DNA of 19,306 nucleotides, taken from the NCBI GenBank assembly GCA_002493755.1, contig DKZT01000011.1:1-19306 (forward strand), given 5' to 3'. A program made the position numbers and the translations under genes. This document shows, one piece after another, positions 8,459 through 15,087 of the stretch (position 1 is its first letter; every line of letters begins with the position of its first letter). A model generated the notes under the pieces. It saw only the letters and a program-made list of their open reading frames with translations. It did not search any database and was not told where the DNA came from. Source of the stretch: Ruminococcaceae bacterium UBA7067 (GTDB lineage Bacteria > Bacillota > Clostridia > Oscillospirales > Acutalibacteraceae).

Positions 8459-10267
8459 TTGAACGAGATTATGAACACAGGCGAATATATAAGCTTTGCT
8501 GAAGAATTGATTAATAAGTACGGCTGGGAATCTTCTGCCGAGAAAAGCTTAAGAGAGCAATTAAGCAAAATCAAAGAAAAGGACTCTGACAAAGAGCTGA
8601 ACCTGAGTATTGTAGGCGAATTTTCAGTCGGGAAGAGTACTTTTATAAACGCTCTTTTAAGAGAAGAGCTTCTTATGTCAAACATTTTGCAGGGTACAAC
8701 GGCAGCCGCAACTGTTATTGAATATTCGCCTGATTTCGCACTGACCATAAATTTCAAAAATCAAACCTCGCAAAGCTTCAGCTATGAAAACTCCGCAGAA
8801 TTAAAAAACAGCATAAATAACTATGCCTCAGAGAACGAAAATGCTAAGGATATTGACAGCGTTAAAGTATATTATCCGTCGGAAAGTTTAAAAAAAGGGT
8901 TCAGAATTATTGATACTCCAGGAACAAATGCGACTGAATTATGGCATGAGGAAACCACTGTTCGTGCTATAAGAGAGCTTTCCGACACTTCGATTATTCT
9001 TATAGACGCAACAAAGACCCTGCCTGAAACGCAAAAGCAATTCATACGCGAAAATCTTGAGGGCGTTCTGGAGCAATGCATATTTGTTGTAACAAAAATA
9101 GATTTAGTCAGGGATAAGGAACGTCAGCAGGTGCTTGAGTATCTGAAGAAGCAGATTTTATATGAATTCGGACTCGAATCGCCGTGTGTTATTCCTTTTT
9201 CGTCCCTGCTTGTGCTTGAAAACGCTTTGAATGAAAGCAGGGAAACGCCTCGGCAGGATAATCCCGATAACGAGAAGCTTCTTTCGCTTTCATATAAAAA
9301 CGAAAGTGAGCTTTACGAGCGGATAGCTGAACAGAAGCTGATTGCGCAAACGAAAAAAATCCTGCTGCTTATGGACGATATGTACTCGGGAATGAAAGCG
9401 CAGATGCTTTCCATTTCCGAAAACTATGAGCGCGCTTATCAGAATCTTGACCAAAGCAAAACGCAGGATTTGTATGCGTTTCTGAATAACGAAAACCAGG
9501 CAAGGCTGGGTGCCTTTTACAATATTGCTAATGCAAGAAAGCAAGGCGTATTAATATGGGCTAATCAGTTTATTATTCAGAATATGCATTCGATTATGAA
9601 TGAGATTGACGTATTTCAAAACATTATTATGCTTAATAATTTTTTGCAAAACATTGTAAGCATCAGGTGCAAGGATATTGCCTTTGCAGTTTTCAGCGAG
9701 CTTGGCAACATACGCAGGCTTATTTCGGAGTCAGCTTCAAATCAGATAGCTGAATTCAGAAGCAGCTTCAAAGGTCAGTATAATCTCTCTATGTCTCCAG
9801 TCTGCTCTCCTCAGAATGGACCGCTTACTTCGCCTGAAAGTCAGGCGTTGTCCAATGTTCAGCAGCTTGCGTCGAGGATTAGGATTACAGTGAAAAAGGG
9901 TTCTAACTCCAAAGCATCACTTATTAAAGCAAAAACGGATTATAAGAACAGGCTTGCACCTCTGCTTAACGAGTTCTGTTCTCAGACGCTGGCTTTATTT
10001 AATAAAACTATTGACGGACTGATATACACCTCGGCGAATGACATCACTGCTGAAATCAACAGATGCTATGCCGAATACAGCAATTCGTTAAATAAAAAAG
10101 CCAAGGAGGACAGCAGCAATTTATCAATGATGGCAAAGACAAGCGCAATTATAAAATCTGATCTTGAAAGCATTGATAAAAGAAAAGACGAATTAATTTC
10201 AATAAGACAAAAGCTGAAAACATCAGACAGGCGGCTTTTTGGATATCATTATGATAATTATGATTAA
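8459..10267 (+). CDS. Dynamin-family GTPase 3
   Basis: A 602-residue GTPase. The upstream ATG at 8441 contains the ribosome site itself (GGAGGT at 8445-8450), so TTG 8459 is the better start, 8 nt after it. Motifs, numbered from TTG: P-loop GEFSVGKS (53-60), G2 QGTTAA (about 78-83), G3 DTPG (152-155), canonical G4 TKID (212-215). The rest is mostly helical and lacks the clear hydrophobic hairpin of dynamin 2, so it may be a soluble partner. Canonical G motifs make it a likely active GTPase. It lies 67 nt after dynamin 2 in the same operon. Confidence 0.83.
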   Translation: MNEIMNTGEYISFAEELINKYGWESSAEKSLREQLSKIKEKDSDKELNLSIVGEFSVGKSTFINALLREELLMSNILQGTTAAATVIEYSPDFALTINFKNQTSQSFSYENSAELKNSINNYASENENAKDIDSVKVYYPSESLKKGFRIIDTPGTNATELWHEETTVRAIRELSDTSIILIDATKTLPETQKQFIRENLEGVLEQCIFVVTKIDLVRDKERQQVLEYLKKQILYEFGLESPCVIPFSSLLVLENALNESRETPRQDNPDNEKLLSLSYKNESELYERIAEQKLIAQTKKILLLMDDMYSGMKAQMLSISENYERAYQNLDQSKTQDLYAFLNNENQARLGAFYNIANARKQGVLIWANQFIIQNMHSIMNEIDVFQNIIMLNNFLQNIVSIRCKDIAFAVFSELGNIRRLISESASNQIAEFRSSFKGQYNLSMSPVCSPQNGPLTSPESQALSNVQQLASRIRITVKKGSNSKASLIKAKTDYKNRLAPLLNEFCSQTLALFNKTIDGLIYTSANDITAEINRCYAEYSNSLNKKAKEDSSNLSMMAKTSAIIKSDLESIDKRKDELISIRQKLKTSDRRLFGYHYDNYD

Positions 10268-10379
10268 TTCTAAGTTCAGAACGCTTAAAGCAAATGTTTC
10301 AAATAATCTTATACCGATTACAAGCGATATTCACTACAACAGGCTGAATAATGAAAAAATATGTCAGGAGGATTTTATT

Positions 10380-10901
10380 ATGAGTTATATTTCAGATTTT
10401 GAAAGATGCTGGAAAAAATTTACCGATACGCTCGGAGGAGCGCTGATTGAAGAGTCTGAAAAGCAGACCCTTACATACAGCGTTGCGAGTATAATACTGA
10501 GCAATGCGTCGATGGCGTGGAGCTTGTCATACGATGAGTGCGGAAGATGGCTTAGCTCCTATAAAAAGGAAAATCCCAAAAAGGGAGAGCTTGCGGAGCA
10601 GATTCTGACAGAGGATATGCGTTTTACGGAGCTTCCGCCTAAAAAGAACCTGCCCGAGGCTGTGAATTTTATCGCACCGCTTGGCGGCGCAATAGTGGGC
10701 GGCGGAATAGCACATCTGCTGGGTACTAATATTTTTATTCAAGTTGCCTCGGCGGCTGTGCCTGCGGTGCTTCTTTATCCGACAACAAAATCAATCGGTA
10801 ATATGATAAAAAGAAACAACAAGGAAGCAGTGCTTACCGAGTATATGGCACAGCTTGAAAAATATAGAAAAAGCGTTATATCCGTTATCAGCGAGGATTA
10901 A
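10380..10901 (+). CDS. Small membrane protein of the dynamin operon
   Basis: The ATG at 10380 follows AGGAGG (10366-10371), so the longer frame upstream is unlikely to be translated. The 173-residue product has a helical N-terminal half (MSYISDFERCWKKF...), then two hydrophobic segments (about 96-140: FIAPLGGAIVGGGIAHLLG and IFIQVASAAVPAVLL), then a charged helical tail. The family was not recognised. Position between dynamin 3 and the zinc-ribbon gene, with operon-like spacing, suggests an accessory membrane partner of the GTPases. That role is inferred from context only. Confidence 0.7.
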   Translation: MSYISDFERCWKKFTDTLGGALIEESEKQTLTYSVASIILSNASMAWSLSYDECGRWLSSYKKENPKKGELAEQILTEDMRFTELPPKKNLPEAVNFIAPLGGAIVGGGIAHLLGTNIFIQVASAAVPAVLLYPTTKSIGNMIKRNNKEAVLTEYMAQLEKYRKSVISVISED

Positions 10902-10934
10902 TGATATAATGTTTATAAAACGGGAGGAAAAATA

Positions 10935-11869
10935 ATGTTTTGTAATAATTGCGGTAAGGGAATACCGGATGATTCTAATTTTTGCCAATACTGCGGGAAT
11001 ACAATTAAGCGTGTAATAAAATGCAATGCCTGCGGAAAAAACTGGAATCGGACTCCGTATATTGCAGATTCTGCGGCTTAAAGGTTGGCAGTGTAAAAAG
11101 CAAATCCGATAATTCTGCTTCGGCAAAGGTTAAGGCAACGGTAAATTCAACTCCAACACCTATACCGTACACGCCTGTTAATCCTTCTGCTCAGTCAGAC
11201 AATAAGCAGGTACAGCAGGGCAGTGTAAATCAATCTGTGCCTGTTATACCGTATACTCCCGTTAATTCAACAACACAGACTACTGTATCATCTGCACAGC
11301 AACCCTATACAAACGGGTCAACACAGGCGATACCGTATACATCTGTTAATTCAAACTCACAAACTCCTGCCCCCTCTGCACAGCAATCCTATACAAATCA
11401 GACAGTGCAGGCGATACCGTATAAGCCTGTTAATTCAACGCAACAGTATGTCGCCGCTGCACCTCAGCAGCAGAATTATGTGAATCAATCTCCGAAGCCT
11501 GCGGCGCAAAATACGCAAACGAGCAATTCTCCTCTGCAAACCGCTTGGGTTTCGTGGTATAACGGCGAAAAGTCTTTAGGCATAGCTAAAGGAACGGGAA
11601 CTCTGGCTGTTTTCAGCGACCGCGTAGATTTTCATAAATCCTTCGGCGGCGGATTCAGTATGGTAAAGCAAATAAGTGATTTGACAAAGAATCCAAGCGT
11701 TTCTTTTCCTATGAATCAAATCAGCAGCGTCCGCGAGGCAGGCGGTATATTCCCGGGCTTAGTGATTGAGATGAAAGACGGTAAAAAATCAACATTCGCG
11801 GGAACAGGCAACCGCTCATCAATACAGTCTTGTATCAGGTGTATACAGGACAGCCTAGAGAAAAACTGA
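10935..11869 (+). pseudogene. Zinc-ribbon/repeat-linker/PH-like protein with one frameshift
   Basis: The ATG at 10935 follows GGGAGG (10922-10927). The frame begins with a zinc ribbon (Cys3, Cys6, Cys17, Cys20) and a second CNACG pair (Cys30, Cys33), then stops early. The A run at 11036-11041 has six bases; a seventh restores CGKKLESDS...YCRFCG (Cys44, Cys47) and runs on to 11869, giving 311 residues. After the ribbons comes a Ser/Thr/Gln-rich linker of four 28-residue repeats with IPYTPVNS, then a C-terminal domain (about 205-311, with LAVFSDRVDFHKSF and FPGLVIEMKDGKKSTF) that looks like a PH/GRAM-type fold. Homopolymer error is the simplest explanation, so the gene may well be intact. It may be a membrane- or protein-binding adaptor in the dynamin operon; its function is unknown. 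Confidence 0.75.
11162..11497 (+). repeat. Four 84-bp tandem repeats in the zinc-ribbon gene linker
   Basis: The ATACCGTA motif starts at 11162, 11246, 11330 and 11414, exactly 84 bp apart, encoding IPYxxVN every 28 residues. Units are degenerate between the motif copies, but Gln/Asn/Thr/Ser content is kept. The period suggests in-frame duplication and possible copy-number variation. Confidence 0.85.
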
Positions 11870-11920
11870 AAAACATAGACAATATTCAGAACCAAAACAC
11901 TATATGAGGACGATGATATT

Positions 11921-12718
11921 ATGAAAAACAAACTGAAGCTGTTTATATCGACGCTTCTCGCGGCGACTGTTTTGCTCACAGCGACCTCCTGCGGAAATTT
12001 TCTTAATCTGATTAAAGATGCAATTCCAACCGAGGCTGTTACAGAAGCTGTTACGGAAACACCTACAAAAGCCGCTGCGGCAACTCAGACTGAGCCTCCA
12101 ACCGAGGATAAAACAGTAGTTCTGTCCTCATATAAAAATAAAAGCTTATCAAGTGCAAAAAGTGAGCTTGAGGATATCGGCTTTACGGTTAAGGTTGAGT
12201 ATGAATACAGCGACACCGTAGAACAGGGCAACGTAATTTCTCAGAGTATTGAGGAGGGGACAAAGGTAGTCCTGCCGGCAACCATTACTCTCACCCTGTC
12301 AACCGGCAAGGAGAATACTGAAACAAATCCGCCTAAAAACGAATCTGTATCATCTGCTCCGTCACAAAATAGAGTTGATTTTTATCACTACACTATTGTA
12401 GTTCCCGACGGGTGGTTATATTTCAGCAATGAAATAACCGGTGAGGTAACATTTTACGAAAGCTATAACTATTCAAAGGGCGATTCACACTACGGACGGC
12501 TATTCTCGATTTGCTTCTTTAAAAGCGAACAAGAGATGAATCAATATATAAATCACGGGCGTCCTAGAACCTATTTAATATGTGTATCAAACGGCTTGTA
12601 TTTTGCCTATAATTTGCCCACTGACGTGCAGTTCCTGAGTGATTCAACATCGGAGAGTAAATATAAGTCAGCGCAAGGTCAGATTCAAGACGTTATAGCT
12701 TCTATGCAGTTTTCGTAA
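11921..12718 (+). CDS. PASTA-domain lipoprotein
   Basis: A 265-residue secreted lipoprotein. A basic, hydrophobic signal leads to a lipobox-type TATSC with Cys24 as the likely lipidated residue. A Thr/Glu/Pro-rich linker follows, then one PASTA domain (about 65-131, with SSYKNKSLSSAKSELEDIGF and GNVISQSIEEGTKV), the type that binds muropeptides or beta-lactam-like ligands. A further Ser/Asn linker leads to a C-terminal domain of about 125 residues (HYTIVVPDGWLYFSN...) that is not recognised. It is the last gene before a strong terminator, so it probably belongs to the dynamin operon and could report on cell-wall state outside the membrane. That role is inferred. Confidence 0.82.
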   Translation: MKNKLKLFISTLLAATVLLTATSCGNFLNLIKDAIPTEAVTEAVTETPTKAAAATQTEPPTEDKTVVLSSYKNKSLSSAKSELEDIGFTVKVEYEYSDTVEQGNVISQSIEEGTKVVLPATITLTLSTGKENTETNPPKNESVSSAPSQNRVDFYHYTIVVPDGWLYFSNEITGEVTFYESYNYSKGDSHYGRLFSICFFKSEQEMNQYINHGRPRTYLICVSNGLYFAYNLPTDVQFLSDSTSESKYKSAQGQIQDVIASMQFS

Positions 12719-12788
12719 TATACTCAGAGATTCAATGAAGCCGAAAAGAATTAAGCATTCAACCTTACAATTTCATAACGTATTTTCC

Positions 12789-12826
12789 ATTGAGCGAGCA
12801 TATTCACGTGTTCGCTCAATTTTTTG
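12789..12826 (+). terminator. Terminator closing the dynamin operon
   Basis: A 12-bp stem (12789-12800 with 12809-12820, one G-T pair) has an 8-nt loop and is followed by a run of T residues. It separates the PASTA lipoprotein from the recombinase unit. Confidence 0.88.
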
Positions 12827-12885
12827 TGCAAAAATGCGCTTTCAGTGAATAGATATTATTAAAAAAGGAAAATCGAGGTGATTAA

Positions 12886-13041
12886 ATGAACAGAAATTCA
12901 GCTCCCGATAAAAGACCTGATGCTGTTGTGAATGATTTTTTCAAGAACACGGAAGAAGAAAAGCTCAGAGAAATAATCAACCAAAAAATGAGCAGAATTA
13001 TTAACTACGAAATAAACAAGGAAATGTATCTTGAGAAATAA
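12886..13041 (+). CDS. 51-residue charged helical protein; candidate excision factor
   Basis: The ATG at 12886 is preceded by GAGGTG (12875-12880). The product starts MNRNSAPDKRPDAVVNDFF and ends NYEINKEMYLEK. It is highly charged, predicted helical and lacks Cys. It stands alone between the operon terminator and the recombinase, a position where serine-integrase elements often carry their recombination directionality factor. SPbeta SprB is of similar size, but no sequence similarity is claimed. It may instead be a small regulator. That it is a gene is well supported by ribosome site and frame; its function is a guess. Confidence 0.6.
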   Translation: MNRNSAPDKRPDAVVNDFFKNTEEEKLREIINQKMSRIINYEINKEMYLEK

Positions 13042-13055
13042 ACAATATCGAATTT

Positions 13056-13110
13056 GCTGCCCGTTCATTATGAGGAAATTTCACTGATATTCGGGCAGCC
13101 TTGCTTTTTT
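13056..13110 (+). terminator. Terminator-like hairpin between the small ORF and the recombinase
   Basis: GCTGCCCG (13056-13063) pairs with CGGGCAGC (13092-13099) around a 28-nt loop and is followed by CTTGCTTTTTT. The recombinase ribosome site GAGGAG starts at the next base (13111). Transcripts through the small ORF would meet this structure just before the recombinase, so it may limit recombinase synthesis. Confidence 0.55.
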
Positions 13111-13125
13111 GAGGAGCTGTCCTAT

Positions 13126-14709
13126 ATGAATAAAAAGGGTATACCGTCAGTCGGAATATATTGCCGATTATCAGATGAGGACAAAAATAAAGCGTTCAAG
13201 GACGATGACAGCCAAAGCATACAAAACCAGAAGTCAATGCTTTTGGATTATGCCGAACGTCAAAAATGGAGCGTATATAAGGTGTATTCCGATGACGATT
13301 ACAGCGGTTCCGACAGAAACAGACCGCAGTGGAATATGCTTCTAAAGGATTGTGAGAATGGTAAGGTTAATTTGGTTCTCTGCAAATCTCTTTCAAGATT
13401 TTCGCGTGAAATGGAAATTGTAGAAACATACATTCACGGTAAATTTGAGGAATGGGGAGTGAGGTTTGTCAGCATAGTAGATAATTCTGACACCGACATA
13501 GAATCGAACAGAAAGCAAAGACAATTAAACAGCCTTACAAACGAATGGTATCTTGAAGACGTTTCAAATAATATCAAACGAGTGCTTCGCCATATGGCTA
13601 TGAAAGGCGAGTTTACAGGCTCATTTGCACCCTTCGGCTATCAAAAGGCTCCGAATGATAAGCACCGCTTAATTATTGATGAGCCTGCGGCTGAAATTGT
13701 AAGACGAATATTTGATATGTATTCGCAAGGAATCGGTACAGTGTCAATTTGCCGACAGCTGAACGCAGAGGGAGTGCTTACTCCGTCGGCGTATAAAAAA
13801 CAGCAGGGCTTAAAATATTACTGCAAGCAGCAAAGCGCTCCTGATGCACGGCAAATCTGGAATCCGTCATCTGTTCTGTTGATACTTGATAATGAAATGT
13901 ATATCGGCAATATGGTTTTGTGCAAGCAAAAAATGGTAAGCTACAAGGTGCATAAGAAAATTTCTTTGCCGAAAGAGGATTGGATAATCGTAAAAAACAC
14001 ACACGAGGCTATTATAGACAAAGATATATGGGAGATTGTTCGTGAAATTCGTTCCAGCAAAAAGCGAAAGACGAACAATCCGCAGGAAATCTCATCGCCA
14101 TTAATATTCAAGCTGTTCTGCGGAACGTGCGGAGCGTCTATGCGCCAAAAGAATATCTCTTCAAATAAGGGCAGGTATAAGCAAAGATTTGTATTCTGTC
14201 CTGTTCACAGATTTTCCGACAACTGCAAGAATTTTTCCAATACAAGTCTTAAGAAGCTTGAAAGAATAGTTATTGAAAAAATTAATAAATTGCTTTCTCT
14301 GTACTATGATAAAGACAAAATAGTGCTTCAACAGCATAGAAAAACAAAAAAAGAAGAGCTTGATAAAAAAATATCTTCTCTTGAAATAAAGCTTGAAAGG
14401 AATAAGGAAAGACAATTCAGCCTGTATAAGGATAAAGCTGACGGTGTAATTTCTGCCGAACAATTTGCTGAATTTAATAAAAGACTTTCGGAAATAAACA
14501 GGGAAACATCAGACGCTATTGAAACGAATAAACGGCTTCTTGAAAAGGAGCGTGAAAAGGAGAATGATAATAACTGCGCCGACAGCATTTTATCGAAATA
14601 TAAACAAATTGATGAGCTTACCACACAAATAGTGCAGGAGTTTATCGAACGGATATACATATGCAAAAACGAGGGAAGAACCGAGATAAATATTCATTGG
14701 AATATCTGA
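13126..14709 (+). CDS. Large serine recombinase of the element
   Basis: ATG 13126 is 9 nt after GAGGAG (13111-13116); the frame is open upstream to 13054 but without a better start. The 527-residue protein has a resolvase-type catalytic domain (about 8-150) with the nucleophile in YCRLS (Ser16) and the KSLSRFSRE segment. A Recombinase domain follows (about 165-290, FGYQKAP...IIDEPAAEIVRRIFDMY). A zinc beta-ribbon has CGTC and CPVH...C (Cys332, Cys335, Cys358, Cys367). A long coiled-coil (about 395-505) provides synapsis control. This is the SpoIVCA/phiC31-integrase class, which recombines short attP and attB sites at a 2-bp core without target duplication. Its stop lies 7 nt from the attR element arm, so it is the element's own recombinase. 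It is probably active as written. Confidence 0.94.
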   Translation: MNKKGIPSVGIYCRLSDEDKNKAFKDDDSQSIQNQKSMLLDYAERQKWSVYKVYSDDDYSGSDRNRPQWNMLLKDCENGKVNLVLCKSLSRFSREMEIVETYIHGKFEEWGVRFVSIVDNSDTDIESNRKQRQLNSLTNEWYLEDVSNNIKRVLRHMAMKGEFTGSFAPFGYQKAPNDKHRLIIDEPAAEIVRRIFDMYSQGIGTVSICRQLNAEGVLTPSAYKKQQGLKYYCKQQSAPDARQIWNPSSVLLILDNEMYIGNMVLCKQKMVSYKVHKKISLPKEDWIIVKNTHEAIIDKDIWEIVREIRSSKKRKTNNPQEISSPLIFKLFCGTCGASMRQKNISSNKGRYKQRFVFCPVHRFSDNCKNFSNTSLKKLERIVIEKINKLLSLYYDKDKIVLQQHRKTKKEELDKKISSLEIKLERNKERQFSLYKDKADGVISAEQFAEFNKRLSEINRETSDAIETNKRLLEKEREKENDNNCADSILSKYKQIDELTTQIVQEFIERIYICKNEGRTEINIHWNI

Positions 14710-14716
14710 TTAATGT

Positions 14717-14754
14717 CCTTAAGCTCAGGCGCCGCCTCCTGCTTCACATTGAAT
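14717..14754 (-). other. attR: right element/chromosome junction
   Basis: The core GG on the minus strand is at 14736-14735 (plus-strand CC). The element arm 14717-14734 reads CCTTAAGCTCAGGCGCCG toward the core on the plus strand, an inverted copy of the attL element arm. The chromosomal arm 14737-14754 is cwlJ coding sequence. Read outward from the core, it and the attL chromosomal arm both end AT-K-GAAT at the same distance, so the reconstructed attB is also an imperfect palindrome. Confidence 0.85.
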
Positions 14755-14790
14755 CAGACGAGCGAAAAGCTCCCTAGTGTCAAAAGCCAT
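14725..14790 (-). pseudogene. cwlJ: 5' fragment of interrupted CwlJ/SleB-like hydrolase
   Basis: After AAAGGAGG the ATG at 14790 opens MAFDTRELFARL then IQCEAGG. This is the N-terminus of CwlJ-type hydrolases (compare LLARLM-AEAEGEG in Bacillus CwlJ) and includes the Glu of the EA-GE motif that is catalytic in the family. The frame leaves cwlJ at the GG core (14736-14735), reads two or three element codons and stops at TGA (14727-14725). It continues exactly, in frame, with GEGEDGM of the fragment ending at 2305. This is the key evidence that the region between is an insertion. The ribosome site and start belong to the chromosome and stay in place after excision. Confidence 0.88.
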
Positions 14791-14829
14791 ATTAACCTCC
14801 TTTTGCTTGATGAATTCTGCCTACTTTTT

Positions 14830-14856
14830 ATTGTATGAAAAAAATCCTATAATGAC
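14830..14856 (-). promoter_or_regulatory. Candidate mother-cell (sigma-E/sigma-K type) promoter of cwlJ-gerQ
   Basis: On the minus strand CATACAAT (14837-14830) fits the sigma-E -10 consensus, and CATACAATA also fits the sigma-K form CATANNNTA. A GTCATTAT stretch (14856-14849) resembles the sigma-E -35 box, but its spacing is a little short. The box is 39 nt before the cwlJ ATG, which suits a transcript start near 14822. A mother-cell promoter is what a coat-associated hydrolase should have. Confidence 0.45.
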
Positions 14857-14905
14857 ACCGATATTTGTGATTGATTTTCGTTATGTGTGCAGTCATTTTG
14901 CCGCG

Positions 14906-14935
14906 TTGTCGAGAAAAACTTCGGTAGTTTATATA
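14906..14935 (+). promoter_or_regulatory. Weak candidate sigma-A promoter for the amidase gene
   Basis: TTGTCG (14906-14911) is followed after 17 nt by TTATAT(A) (14929-14935). The match is partial. It lies about 150 nt before the start at 15088, in the divergent region shared with cwlJ. Confidence 0.25.
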
Positions 14936-15087
14936 AACTTTTTAATAATTAAAGATAATGATTGTCTGTTTCGGTACTTGCCGACACGAAGAATATTAGG
15001 TAAAATATTATGAGTGTTGGATTGTGTTGGAAACAAAGGAAAATTGTAGAAGTAACTGAAATTATAAGACAAAGGAGATAACGAATA

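Larger units (their letters stand above)
2304..14736 (+). mobile_element. Serine-recombinase element inserted in cwlJ (skin-like intervening element)
   Basis: The element is about 12.43 kb, bounded by the two halves of one cwlJ-like gene, with a large serine recombinase at its right end transcribed toward attR. Cargo from left to right: pilin remnants, truncated sortase C, three dynamin-type GTPase genes, a small membrane protein, a zinc-ribbon protein, a PASTA lipoprotein, a 51-residue protein and the recombinase. There is no visible replication, conjugation or phage structural gene, so it looks like a non-self-transmissible or degraded element. Removing 2306-14736 (or the equivalent with the other GG copy) rebuilds an uninterrupted cwlJ frame followed by gerQ. 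No target duplication beyond the 2-bp core is seen, as expected for large serine recombinases. Real length may be larger if internal joins at 2790, 5067 and 5392 are collapsed gaps. Confidence 0.9.

Noticed and set aside
10239..10379. N-terminal extension of the small membrane protein
   Set aside because: It overlaps the dynamin 3 end, has no ribosome site and reads as random sequence, whereas ATG 10380 has AGGAGG.
11162..11497. CRISPR array, suggested by four evenly spaced motifs
   Set aside because: Repeats are short, imperfect and in coding frame, and there are no cas genes. It is a protein repeat.
12852..12876. GAATA-15-GGAAAAT as a sigma-F/G promoter before the small ORF
   Set aside because: The -10 is imperfect and overlaps the ribosome site, leaving too short a leader before the ATG at 12886.
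2304..14736. Prophage or conjugative element
   Set aside because: No capsid, tail, lysis, replication, relaxase or type IV secretion gene is visible; only the recombinase and cargo are present.
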